Assembly: GCA_025055835.1 (NCBI GenBank)
Contig: JANWWR010000171.1
Coordinates: 1-50,599 of the forward strand
DNA: 50,599 bases
Source of the DNA: Gemmatales bacterium
Lineage (GTDB): Bacteria; Planctomycetota; Planctomycetia; Gemmatales; HRBIN36
Direction of reading: 5' to 3'
Part shown: piece after piece, positions 17,317 through 25,743 of the stretch
Position numbering within the stretch: position 1 is the first letter of the stretch
Layout of the letters: the number at the start of each line of letters is the position of its first letter
The notes under the pieces: generated by a model
The model's input: only the letters and a program-made list of their open reading frames with translations
The model's database searches: none
What the model was told of the DNA's origin: nothing
Translations under genes and position numbers: made by a program

Positions 17317-19242
17317 TCAACCGCGCAGGGTCAGGACCACGAACACAAGGAAGATGGCCAGGCCGATCGTCGTTGCCAGGGCGTAGTATTGCACCAAACC
17401 GTTCTGCGGAGTCTGGAAAACTCGTCCCACCGCCCCGGGCACCCAGCCCACGAGATCAACCACGCCGTCCACGATGTACTGATCGAACAGGCGGCAGAAA
17501 TTGGACAGCATCGTCGCCGGTCCCACGAACAGCACGCCGTACAGTTCGTCCAGGTAGAACCGGTTAGACGACAACTCGTACAGACCCGGCAGGCTTCGCC
17601 GCAAGCGTTCCGGCAAACTGGGGCTGAGGACGTACAACCATGCGGCAAGGCCGATGCCGACCCCGGCGGCAAGAGTGCTTGTCATCATCACGGTCCAGTT
17701 CAGCCCATGCTCTTCGCCGTGGGTGGCAAAGATCGGCGTCTTGCCCAGGTACTCGGCGAACAGATGCGTCGGACCGAAAAGGATTCCGGCCAAGGCCGCC
17801 CCAACCGCCAGCAAAGCCATCGGCACCAGCATGACCCAGCCCGATTCGTGAGCATGTCCGTGTGCCTCTTCTGGTACACGCTCCTCACCCCAGAACGTCA
17901 GGAAGTAGGCGCGGAACGTGTAAAACGCCGTCAAAAACGTCGTCAAAACGGCCGTGTAGTAGCACACGGTAAAAAAGCCGGGATAGGGACCGTGGGACGC
18001 CTCATGCACCGCCGCGAGGATTTCATCCTTGCTCCAGAACCCGGCCAGGGGCACGACGCCGGCGAGTGCCAAGGCCCCGACGAGGAACAACGCATGAGTC
18101 CACGGCAACAGCCGACGCAACCCGCCGAAGCGCCGCATGTCGATGACATCGCCCATCGCGTGCATCACGCTTCCGGCCGCCAGGAACAGCAGGGCTTTGA
18201 AAAAGGCATGGGTGAAGAGATGAAACACGGCGGCGACGACCGCGAATTCAGCGAGCTTGGGCTGACCTGCCGCCGCTCCCAGAGCCAGAAACATCAGGCC
18301 GAGTTGACTGACCGTTGAGTAGGCCAGCACTCGCTTGAGGTCGAACTGCGTCAAGGCCATCAGGGCCGCCAGCAGGGCCGTGAAGCCGCCGATCCCGGCG
18401 ACGATCAGTTGGGCGGTCGGCGATGCCACGAACAACGGTGTGCTGCGGGCCACGAGGTACACTCCCGCCGTCACCATCGTCGCGGCGTGGATCAAGGCGG
18501 AGACCGGCGACGGACCTTCCATCGCATCCGGCAACCAGACATGCAGTGGAAATTGAGCTGATTTGCCGATGGCCCCGGTGAACAGCAGCAGACAGATTGC
18601 GGTCAGCGTAGCCGGGTCGGCCTGTTCGACCTGCCTGAAGACGCCGTCGTAGTCCAGCGTGCCGAACGTCGTCCACATCAGCATCAGCCCCAGAAGGAAG
18701 CCGGCGTCGCCGATGCGGTTGACAAGAAACGCCTTGCGGGCAGCCGCCGCTGCGCTCGGCCTCTCGTACCAGAAGCCGATCAGCAGATAGCTGCACAGGC
18801 CGACCGCTTCCCAGAAGACGTAAAGCAGAAGGAAGTTGCTGGACAGGACCAGCATGGACATGGAAAAGACGAACAGGCCCAATTCCGCAAAGTAGCGTGC
18901 ATAACCGGGATCCCCGGCCATGTAGCCGCGTGAATAAACCGCCACGAGGAAACCGACAAGATTGACCGTCACCAGCATCATCGCCGTGAGGGCGTCGGCC
19001 CGCAGCACGACGTTGATGTGCAGATTGCCGAGATCCACGAAGTCGTAGGAAGTCGAAATCCGTCCGCTGCCGGGCGCTTCGACGAGAACCATGAACGAGA
19101 ACAGGACCGCCCCAGCCAGACCGACGACCACCGGCAGATGGCTTTTGGACCCCAGCAGACGATTGCCTAAAAACGCGGTCAGGATCGAGCCGACCAGCGG
19201 CAGGGCGGGCACGATCCGCAAGGCTACATCGAGGTCAGACAT
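17317..19242 (-). CDS. nuoL: NADH-quinone oxidoreductase subunit L
   Basis: The 641-residue distal antiporter-like subunit has the NuoL signatures. These are VFWEAVGLCSYLLIGFWYER (with the TM5 Glu), FLVNRIGDAGFLLG, GAIGKSAQFPLHVWLPDAMEGP (with the TM7 Lys) and SALIHAATMVTAGVYL. The C-terminal part contains the long lateral-helix region and a final membrane anchor, so it is a complete NuoL and not a NuoL/M fusion. Its ATG overlaps the nuoK stop by 8 bases. Its TGA (17317-17319) overlaps the first possible nuoN start, leaving no room for nuoM. Confidence 0.97.
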   Translation of the reverse strand: MSDLDVALRIVPALPLVGSILTAFLGNRLLGSKSHLPVVVGLAGAVLFSFMVLVEAPGSGRISTSYDFVDLGNLHINVVLRADALTAMMLVTVNLVGFLVAVYSRGYMAGDPGYARYFAELGLFVFSMSMLVLSSNFLLLYVFWEAVGLCSYLLIGFWYERPSAAAAARKAFLVNRIGDAGFLLGLMLMWTTFGTLDYDGVFRQVEQADPATLTAICLLLFTGAIGKSAQFPLHVWLPDAMEGPSPVSALIHAATMVTAGVYLVARSTPLFVASPTAQLIVAGIGGFTALLAALMALTQFDLKRVLAYSTVSQLGLMFLALGAAAGQPKLAEFAVVAAVFHLFTHAFFKALLFLAAGSVMHAMGDVIDMRRFGGLRRLLPWTHALFLVGALALAGVVPLAGFWSKDEILAAVHEASHGPYPGFFTVCYYTAVLTTFLTAFYTFRAYFLTFWGEERVPEEAHGHAHESGWVMLVPMALLAVGAALAGILFGPTHLFAEYLGKTPIFATHGEEHGLNWTVMMTSTLAAGVGIGLAAWLYVLSPSLPERLRRSLPGLYELSSNRFYLDELYGVLFVGPATMLSNFCRLFDQYIVDGVVDLVGWVPGAVGRVFQTPQNGLVQYYALATTIGLAIFLVFVVLTLRG

Positions 19243-19669
19243 GAGCGGCCTCCTCTGCCTGGTTCGACTTCGGCTCCAGCCCGGCGGGCGTCAGCCTTGG
19301 AAACTCGGGAGGCGGAGGAGGCGGTTCCTCCGGCGGAGTTTCCTCGACCTCGGGTTCGACCTCCGGTTCCCGCAGTGTCTGCCAGACGCTCACATCCAAA
19401 GTCCGTTGTCGCCGATACAAGGCCAGCACCAACGCCAGAGCCAACGCCGCCTCGCATGCTGCCACGGTCAGCATCATGATCGTGAAGACCTGGCCCGAGA
19501 AGGACCGATGATACGCGCCGAAGGCAACCAGGTTTAATGCCACGCCTTGCAGCATCATCTCGACGCACAAGACCACGATGATGAGATTCCGCCGGGTCAG
19601 GAAGCCGATCGCGCCGAGGACGAACAGCACGGACCCGACCACGAGATAGTTGTGCAGAATCGGTGTCAT
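19235..19669 (-). CDS. nuoK: NADH-quinone oxidoreductase subunit K with C-terminal tail
   Basis: The 144-residue protein has the three NuoK helices (about 6-25, 29-50, 61-84) with the two conserved membrane Glu residues at 37 (CVEMML) and 73 (ACEAAL). The usual protein is about 100 residues. Here residues 100-144 form an acidic, proline-rich tail (EPEVEPEVEETPPEEP followed by six Pro). The tail should lie at the end of the third helix, outside the membrane core. The ATG at 19669 overlaps the nuoJ stop (ATGA). An in-frame extension to 19756 lies over nuoJ and is not used. Confidence 0.95.
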   Translation of the reverse strand: MTPILHNYLVVGSVLFVLGAIGFLTRRNLIIVVLCVEMMLQGVALNLVAFGAYHRSFSGQVFTIMMLTVAACEAALALALVLALYRRQRTLDVSVWQTLREPEVEPEVEETPPEEPPPPPPEFPRLTPAGLEPKSNQAEEAAHV

Positions 19670-20721
19670 GCTGCTTCCTCCTGGCGACGCAGGGCGATGA
19701 CGATGGCCCCGACCGTGGCCACCAGCAGCAGCGTCCCGGCGATTTCTACCGCCCAAAGATAGTCCCCATAGAGCGACTGGCCGAGCGAGGCGACGTGCGG
19801 CTCCCGAAGTCGGCTCAGCGGCGACTTGCCGAAGCGAAGCTCAAGACGCTGGGACAACGCGAGCAATTGATCCAATCCCTCGACCATCATTTCTGCGTTT
19901 TCCGTCAGCCGGGCGCGGCTGATCTTGGCATTAGCCGCCTCGCAGACATCGCGTTCCTGCTTGCGTTCCTTGGGCGGCAGCGTCTCGGCAAGTTGAAAGA
20001 GGATATTGCCGACAAACGATTCCGGCTGAGCCGCTTGGAGGTACAGCAGCTTGCCGGTGTCGTCCGGCGATTCCCCGGCCTTAACCCGGGAGCGGACTTC
20101 CTCAAGCACTTGCTGGACTTTGGGCAATTGCCGAGGCTGAGCGAATACCTGGACCGTGTCCGGCGAGGTTTTACCCGCCGTGCTCACGGCATATTGCAAG
20201 GCAGCCAGCAGAGCAAAACCAGCGATGCAAGCCAGCAGCGGTTCCCGAGCCTGCCGGTCGTAGGGAGCCAGGCCCGTCTGCTGGGCCAGCATGATGACGA
20301 AAAGGAAGGTGACGACGATGGCCCCGGCGTAGACGATCACGGTCGCGGCGGCCAGGAACCACGCGGCTTGCAGGAGGAACAGGCCGCAGGTGCTGAGAAC
20401 CACCTGGGCGAACCACAAGGCGCTGTACACGGGATTCCGCTGCACGATCATGGCCACGCCAGAGGCGACGGCGAGCAGGGCGAAGACCCAAAACAGCACA
20501 TCGAAGAGCAGGGGAACGTCCGGCCCGGTACCCCGCAGCAACACCAGTCCGCCGACGAGCAGGGCCGCTGTCCCGGCAATGAATGCCGAAATCAGGACCT
20601 GCCGTGGTCGGGCCTGCGGCAACAGCAGCCACAGGGCCGTCATGCCGACGGCCAGCGGCAGCAGGACCAGCCCCACGTCCCGCAGCGATGTCAGCCAGCT
20701 AGCCAGCAGAGGACTCAGCAT
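19666..20721 (-). CDS. nuoJ: NADH-quinone oxidoreductase subunit J, enlarged
   Basis: The 351-residue protein is nearly twice the usual size (about 165-200). The NuoJ core starts near residue 73 (LFDVLFWVFALLAVASGVAMIV, then NPVYSALWF and VIVYAGAIVVTFLFVIML). Two additional hydrophobic segments (about 15-33 and 42-62) precede it. Between core helix 4 (about 161-180) and the last helix (about 322-344) sits a soluble insertion, about residues 182-308. It is rich in charged residues and predicted mostly helical. E. coli has only a short loop at this point. It lies between nuoI and nuoK in normal operon order. The core is not in doubt; the role of the additions is unknown. Confidence 0.93.
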   Translation of the reverse strand: MLSPLLASWLTSLRDVGLVLLPLAVGMTALWLLLPQARPRQVLISAFIAGTAALLVGGLVLLRGTGPDVPLLFDVLFWVFALLAVASGVAMIVQRNPVYSALWFAQVVLSTCGLFLLQAAWFLAAATVIVYAGAIVVTFLFVIMLAQQTGLAPYDRQAREPLLACIAGFALLAALQYAVSTAGKTSPDTVQVFAQPRQLPKVQQVLEEVRSRVKAGESPDDTGKLLYLQAAQPESFVGNILFQLAETLPPKERKQERDVCEAANAKISRARLTENAEMMVEGLDQLLALSQRLELRFGKSPLSRLREPHVASLGQSLYGDYLWAVEIAGTLLLVATVGAIVIALRRQEEAA

Positions 20722-20737
20722 GGTTCGTCATCATCCA

Positions 20738-21391
20738 TCAGAGCCTTGGAGAAAGTGTCGTCCGTTCCGAATCGGTCCGGTTGTCGCTCGGATGAGCGGC
20801 ATTGGCCCCGACGCCGCTGGACGGTCCCAACTGGTTGATCGGCACCAGCGGTTCGGAGGCCGGTCCGAGTCGCCCCCGCCGGGTCCGAGGCGGATCAGTT
20901 CCTGCGGCGACCGTCTGATCGTACACACTGAGCAGCTTTTCCTTGTCGAACAGCATCTCCCGGCGGGTCAGCCCCGTGAGATCGTACAGGGTCGTCAACT
21001 CGATGGCATCCACGGGACAGGCTTCCTCGCACATGCCGCAGTAGATGCATCGCAGTTCGTCGATGACAAAGGTTTCCGGATACTTCTCCCGATCCGGCCA
21101 GGGGGACGGAGCGGCCACGATGTCGATGCAGTGGGCCGGGCAAGCGGTCGCACACAGATAGCACGCCACGCATTTGACCCGACCCTGTTCATCCCGATTG
21201 AGCCGATGCACGCCGCGATAGTGGGGCGGCAGCTTCGGTTCCTCTTCAGGAAACTGCTGCGTCACTGCCGGCCGGACCATGTGCGACAGCGTTGTGCCCA
21301 GCCCTTGAAGCACGGCCGGGACGTACAGACGCTCCCATAGCCCCATGCGTGGCGGTTCCACCCAGCGGACTTCTTCAGGCTTGACGGGCAT
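20738..21391 (-). CDS. nuoI: NADH-quinone oxidoreductase subunit I (2x 4Fe-4S)
   Basis: The 217-residue ferredoxin-like subunit carries clusters N6a and N6b. The two motifs are CVACYLCATACPAHC near 80-94 and CIYCGMCEEACPVDA near 118-132. ALQGLGTTLSHM-like helices at the N-terminus lie on the membrane arm. I use the ATG at 21391; a TTG two codons upstream is equally possible. The start lies inside the 3' end of nuoH (17-base overlap). A tail of about 45 residues after the second cluster region (from about 172) is low in complexity. Confidence 0.95.
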   Translation of the reverse strand: MPVKPEEVRWVEPPRMGLWERLYVPAVLQGLGTTLSHMVRPAVTQQFPEEEPKLPPHYRGVHRLNRDEQGRVKCVACYLCATACPAHCIDIVAAPSPWPDREKYPETFVIDELRCIYCGMCEEACPVDAIELTTLYDLTGLTRREMLFDKEKLLSVYDQTVAAGTDPPRTRRGRLGPASEPLVPINQLGPSSGVGANAAHPSDNRTDSERTTLSPRL

Positions 21392-22565
21392 GGCCAATCA
21401 TCCTCTTATCCGGCGTCGAGACCACAGTCCCGATCAACCCCGCACCGACAAAAAGCACGAGGGAAATTGGAAGGAGCCACCACCGGCTCAAGCCCCAGTG
21501 CAACACGATCATGGCCACGATCACGTTCAAAAGGCCGAGGGGAATCAGGACCACCCACGCCAACCGCATCAACTGGTCATAGCGGAAACGCGGCAACGAC
21601 CAGCGAAGGACCATGATCAGGAAGATGAAGAACCCGGCTTTAAAGACCAGGACCAGAATTTTGACTGCCGTGGCCCCGGGATAACTGCTCGTCGGCTCGG
21701 CGATGAACGGGAAATGCCAGCCCCCGAAGAACAGAATGGCCGTCAGAAAGCTGACAGTAATCATGTGCGTGTATTCGCCCAGGAAGAACATCACGAACTT
21801 GATCGCGCTGTACTCCGTGTGGAAGCCACCGACGAGTTCCTGTTCGCACTCCGGCAGATCGAACGGCAGTCGGTTCGTCTCGGCCAGTGCCGCCGTGAAA
21901 AAAAGCAACCAGGCCAGCGGTTGAAACCAGATGTTCCATCCGAGGAATCCTTCCGTGGCTTGCCGGGCGATGATCCGTTCGAGGTTGAGCGAGCCGGTCA
22001 GCATGGCCACAACCAAGATCGAAAGCCCCAGCGGAATCTCGTAGCTGATGATCTGGGCCGACGACCGCAAAGCCCCGATCATGCTGTACTTGTTGTTCGA
22101 GGCCCAGCCGCCGAGGATGATCGCGTACACGGCCAAGCTGCTGACTGCGAAGACGAAGACGATGCCGATGTCGATGTTGGGGGCGATGACGAACGGGAAG
22201 GCGTCGGGATTCTGCGGCGTGGGGGTCGGGCCGAAGGGAACCACCGCAAATGCTAACAATGCCGTGATAACTGCAACGCACGGAGCCAGGAAATACAGCA
22301 CCTTGTCCACATGCTGCGGGACGACTTGTTCCTTGAACAGGAACTTGAGCCCGTCGGCGATCGGCTGCCCCAGTCCCCAGAAGTGGAAGCCGCCAGTGAG
22401 CCGCTTGAGAAACGGCAAACCGAGGTCGAAGCCCACGCGGTTGGGGCCGACGCGGTCCTGGATCCAGGCGGCCGTTTTCCGCTCCAGGAGGATCAAGTAG
22501 GAGTTGATCGTGAGGATCGCCGTCATGACTACGACGATCATCAAAAAGGTGATCAACAAGCTCAT
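21375..22565 (-). CDS. nuoH: NADH-quinone oxidoreductase subunit H
   Basis: The 396-residue membrane subunit forms much of the quinone chamber. NuoH signatures are LLERKTAAWIQDRVGPNRVG (about 27-46), GLGQPIADGLKFLFKE (about 62-77), INRLPFDLPECEQELVGGFHTEYSA-type segment (about 230-255) and the FFLGEY segment after it. About eight membrane helices are present. The ATG is preceded by GAGGT. Unlike its neighbours it is separated from the upstream gene, nuoG, by about 160 bases containing tandem repeats and a hairpin. Confidence 0.96.
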   Translation of the reverse strand: MSLLITFLMIVVVMTAILTINSYLILLERKTAAWIQDRVGPNRVGFDLGLPFLKRLTGGFHFWGLGQPIADGLKFLFKEQVVPQHVDKVLYFLAPCVAVITALLAFAVVPFGPTPTPQNPDAFPFVIAPNIDIGIVFVFAVSSLAVYAIILGGWASNNKYSMIGALRSSAQIISYEIPLGLSILVVAMLTGSLNLERIIARQATEGFLGWNIWFQPLAWLLFFTAALAETNRLPFDLPECEQELVGGFHTEYSAIKFVMFFLGEYTHMITVSFLTAILFFGGWHFPFIAEPTSSYPGATAVKILVLVFKAGFFIFLIMVLRWSLPRFRYDQLMRLAWVVLIPLGLLNVIVAMIVLHWGLSRWWLLPISLVLFVGAGLIGTVVSTPDKRMIGHARQA

Positions 22566-22590
22566 GGATGACCTCGTGTTGGGCGGTTAC

Positions 22591-22610
22591 CGGAGCCTTT
22601 ACAGGCTCCG
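22591..22610. repeat. Perfect 8-bp hairpin upstream of nuoH
   Basis: CGGAGCCT-TTAC-AGGCTCCG is a perfect 8-bp stem with a 4-base loop, 26 bases upstream of the nuoH start. Stem and loop lengths are the same as in the palindromes at 3791-3988, but the sequence differs. In the nuo transcript it would form a stable structure just 5' of the nuoH ribosome-binding site. There is no adjacent T-run, so it is not a standard terminator. Confidence 0.7.
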
Positions 22611-22745
22611 CTCGCCGTAAAGTCAATAGGCTTCCCTCGCCGTAAAGTCAGGGCACCCCGCTCGCCGCAAATCAATCAACTCCGATTGCCGCATCTGAGT
22701 CAGTTCCGCTTACTTGGAAAATCAATCAGTTTTGCTTGCCGTTGA
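22606..22745. repeat. Degenerate ~25-base tandem repeat between nuoG and nuoH
   Basis: Units start at about 22606, 22631, 22656, 22680, 22704 and 22729. The best-kept core is CTCGCCGTAAAGTCA (units 1 and 2, identical), drifting to CTCGCCGCAAATCAATC and ATTGCCGCATCTGAGTC, and then to weaker forms. The spacing is 24-26 bases. The array fills the 160-base gap between nuoG and nuoH. Its last unit runs over the nuoG stop codon (22726-22728) into coding sequence. The units are contiguous and diverged, without unique spacers. Confidence 0.75.
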
Positions 22746-24384
22746 GGAATACTCCCAGGGGATCGATCTGCCCCTCCTTGAGCAGAGCGAAAAACGGCAC
22801 CTCGGCGGCCAGTTCCCTCCTCAGGGTCGGAGCGTGGGGCAGTCCGCGTCGCTCGGCCAATTCCATGAAGATTCGGGCATCATTTCGGGCTTCGCCGGGC
22901 GGCACGACGGCCCGATGAATCGCCTGAGCCAGGCCGGCATGGTTCACGAATGTGCCGTCCTTTTCGGCGAACGTCGCCCCGGGCAGGACGTACTTGGCCA
23001 GCGTTGTCGCCGCCGAGGGCAGAATATCCTGCACAACGACGAAGCCGACCTGCTCCAGCACCTTGGCCTGCTCGTCGCTCAGCCACGGCTCGGGATATCC
23101 GCCGGTCAGGTACAGCGCCTGAATCTGCCCCTTGTTTGCCGCTGCGAGAACGGCGTCGAACGTCTGCACCTGGCTTTCAAAATGCCGCAGGATCGCCTCG
23201 ACGCCGAGCCGGTTGGGACACTTCTCGGCTCGGATCGTGAAGCGGGTCTTTTCCGGCGGCGGCGGATTGCCGTGAACGTCCTTCGGATAGCGGTCATCCT
23301 CGCCGATCACGGGGACTGGTCCCAGAGCCAACCGCGTCTGCGGCGAGAGGGAGCGGAACCAGCGGACGGCCAGGAACGCTTCCTCGCAGGTCAGCCACGG
23401 CGAGAGGACAAGCCAGGCCGACTGCGGGGCCTCTCCCACGACTTGCCGCACCTGCCGCCGCAACGTCGGCAACACTTCTTCCCAGCCGACGTGGAACGTG
23501 TGCTTGTCATGCCGGACCATCGGACTGATGAGCCGATCCGCCGCGTTGATGTACTTGTACCCGAAGCGTCCGTCGTCGCACATGAACCAGCCCTGGGCTT
23601 GGGGATTGGCCCGGGGACGCAGCCGATAGACGATGTCCTTGTGATGGTCAACGACGATGCTGCATCCGGTACTGCACCGGGGACAGACGCTCGGCGTGTT
23701 CTTGAGGAACCAGACCCGCTGCTTGTAAAGGAAATCCTTGCTGCACAAGGCTCCGACCGGGCACAGGTCCACGACATTGCCCGCCAGTTTGTTGTTGCAC
23801 GGCTGACCGGGAAAGATGTCGATCTCAGCGTGTGCCCCACGATGGATGATCTGAAGCTCGGCCGTGCCGCTGATCTCCCGCGTGAATCGCACGCAACGGC
23901 TGCACATGACGCAGCGGTCGGTGAACAGGGCGATGTTGTCGCCGATGTAATCCTTGTCTGGCCGGATGATCTTGTCTTCCTTGAACCGGCTATAGCCTCG
24001 GCCGAATTTGTACGAGTAATCCTGCAAATAGCACTCGCCGGCCTGATCACAGACGGGGCAATCCAGCGGATGATTGAGCAGCAGATACTCCAGCGTGGCG
24101 GCCTGGGCTGCTTTCGCCTTTTCGCTGTTGGTGCGGACTACCATGCCGGGCCTGGCCGGAGTCTGACAGGCCGGAACCACCCGCGGCTGCATGGCAAGGG
24201 TGCCGTCGGGTTTCTTCTCTCCGACCTCGACCAGGCACATGCGGCAACTGGCCACCACGGTTAACGCCGGATGCCAGCAATAATGCGGCACTTCGTAGCC
24301 AGCCCGCTGGGCGGCTTGGATGAGATTCAGCCGCTCATTGTCAGCCAACTCAACGTCTTTGTCATTGATCGTGATGACGGCCAT
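22726..24384 (-). CDS. nuoG: NADH-quinone oxidoreductase subunit G
   Basis: The 552-residue peripheral-arm subunit has the iron-sulfur ligands in order. These are an N-terminal 2Fe-2S ferredoxin fold (CWHPALTVVASCRMC and ACQTPA), HPLDCPVCDQAGEC for N5 (His plus three Cys), CVMCSRCVRF with CPVGALC for N4, and CPRCSTGC with a distal MCDDGRFG for cluster N7. The molybdopterin-like C-terminal part is cut down compared with E. coli (908 residues), and no cofactor site is expected. The stop codon sits inside the tandem repeat described at 22606-22745. It starts 24 bases after nuoF. Confidence 0.96.
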   Translation of the reverse strand: MAVITINDKDVELADNERLNLIQAAQRAGYEVPHYCWHPALTVVASCRMCLVEVGEKKPDGTLAMQPRVVPACQTPARPGMVVRTNSEKAKAAQAATLEYLLLNHPLDCPVCDQAGECYLQDYSYKFGRGYSRFKEDKIIRPDKDYIGDNIALFTDRCVMCSRCVRFTREISGTAELQIIHRGAHAEIDIFPGQPCNNKLAGNVVDLCPVGALCSKDFLYKQRVWFLKNTPSVCPRCSTGCSIVVDHHKDIVYRLRPRANPQAQGWFMCDDGRFGYKYINAADRLISPMVRHDKHTFHVGWEEVLPTLRRQVRQVVGEAPQSAWLVLSPWLTCEEAFLAVRWFRSLSPQTRLALGPVPVIGEDDRYPKDVHGNPPPPEKTRFTIRAEKCPNRLGVEAILRHFESQVQTFDAVLAAANKGQIQALYLTGGYPEPWLSDEQAKVLEQVGFVVVQDILPSAATTLAKYVLPGATFAEKDGTFVNHAGLAQAIHRAVVPPGEARNDARIFMELAERRGLPHAPTLRRELAAEVPFFALLKEGQIDPLGVFLNGKQN

Positions 24385-24408
24385 GTTCCGTCCTGATTTC
24401 GGTGGCGG

Positions 24409-25743
24409 TTACAAATGCCCCACGGGGACCGGCCCGGTTTCCGCGCTGCGTTTTCCACTGCGGATGTAGTCCTCGAACTCGGCCCGGAACTTTCTCAAGG
24501 CGTTTTTCACCGGCCAGGCTGCGCCGTCGGCCAACCCGCAGATGGTCGTGCCCGGCGTAATGCCGATGCCGTCGGCGATCTCCAGCAACTGGTCCAGGTC
24601 GCTCAGTTCCCCTTGGCCGCGGCGAATACGGGCCAGAATCTTCGTCATCCATTCCGTCCCTTCCCGGCATGGCGTGCATTGTCCGCACGACTCGTGGCTG
24701 AAAAAGCGGCACGAGTTGTACAGCACGTCCACCATGCTGGTCTGATCGTCAATAACGATGACCGCCGCAGTGCCCAATCCGAGGCAACCCACCTTGGTTG
24801 GTCCGTTGAAATCCAACGGCGTGTCCAATTCCGATTCGCTGAGGAAGCCCATGCTGATGCCGCCGGGTACGACCGCCTTGGCCTTGCGTCCCTTCCACAC
24901 GCCGCCCCCGTGCTCCTCGATCAGTTGCCGGGCCGTGACCCCGAGCGGCAGTTCGACACAGCAGGGATTGTTGACGTGCCCGCTGATGCAATAGAGCTTC
25001 GGCCCGTAGCTCCCCAGATCGCGGGGATTGTTCGGGTCGGGAGGCACGCCGATGGACTTGAACCAATCGGCTCCGCGGTCAAGGATGTGGGTCACGCAGG
25101 CCAGCGTCTCGACGTTGTTTACGATGGTCGGCTTGCGGAATGCTCCCTCCACGGCCGGAAACGGGGGCTTGATCCGCGGCCAGGCACGCTTGCCTTCCAG
25201 ACTCTCGATCAGCCCGGTCTCTTCCCCGCAGATGTAGGCTCCCGCTCCCCGATGCAGATACACATCGAGATGAAAGTCCGAGCGGCCAAGGATGTTCCGG
25301 CCCAGCAGCCCAGCCGCGTAGGCCTCATCCACGGCCCGCTGCATGGTGCGGAAGCATCGGCCATATTCGTAGCGGAGATAGATGTACGCCGTGCTGGCTC
25401 GGGTCGCATAGGCACTGATGATGATGCCTTCCAGAACTTGATGCGGATCCTCTTCCATGAGGATGCGGTTGTTGAATGTTCCCGGCTCGCTTTCGTCGGC
25501 GTTGACGCACAGGTAGATGGGACCGGGATGGTCCTTGGGCAAAAAGGTCCATTTGACGCCGCAGGGAAAGCCCGCCCCGCCTCGACCCCGCAGTCCGGAA
25601 TCCTTGACGACCTGCACGACCTCGGCCGGACTCATCCGCAAGGCCTTTTCCAAAGCCCGATAACCGCCGCGCTGCCGATACACCTCCAGCCGCTGCACGT
25701 CCGGAACGCCACGATTGCGAAGCAGCACCGGCTCGTAGGTCAT
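24409..25743 (-). CDS. nuoF: NADH-quinone oxidoreductase subunit F (NADH- and FMN-binding)
   Basis: The 444-residue protein is the NADH dehydrogenase entry subunit. GLRGRGGAGFPCGVKW (about 49-64) is the NADH site, NADESEPGTFNNR (about 80-92) and the following GAGAYICGEETGLIESLEG contact FMN, and ESCGQCTPCREGT (about 347-359) with a distal Cys binds the 4Fe-4S cluster N3. Length is typical. The ATG overlaps the nuoE stop as ATGA. Confidence 0.97.
   Translation of the reverse strand: MTYEPVLLRNRGVPDVQRLEVYRQRGGYRALEKALRMSPAEVVQVVKDSGLRGRGGAGFPCGVKWTFLPKDHPGPIYLCVNADESEPGTFNNRILMEEDPHQVLEGIIISAYATRASTAYIYLRYEYGRCFRTMQRAVDEAYAAGLLGRNILGRSDFHLDVYLHRGAGAYICGEETGLIESLEGKRAWPRIKPPFPAVEGAFRKPTIVNNVETLACVTHILDRGADWFKSIGVPPDPNNPRDLGSYGPKLYCISGHVNNPCCVELPLGVTARQLIEEHGGGVWKGRKAKAVVPGGISMGFLSESELDTPLDFNGPTKVGCLGLGTAAVIVIDDQTSMVDVLYNSCRFFSHESCGQCTPCREGTEWMTKILARIRRGQGELSDLDQLLEIADGIGITPGTTICGLADGAAWPVKNALRKFRAEFEDYIRSGKRSAETGPVPVGHL

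Noticed and set aside
22606..22745. CRISPR or direct-repeat origin (iterons)
   Set aside because: The 25-base units are contiguous and diverged without spacers. They lie inside an operon with no replication gene nearby.
22714..24264. 516-codon open frame on the plus strand opposite nuoG
   Set aside because: It is fully antisense to a complete, motif-rich nuoG. Long antisense frames are common at this base composition, and the product has no recognisable motif.
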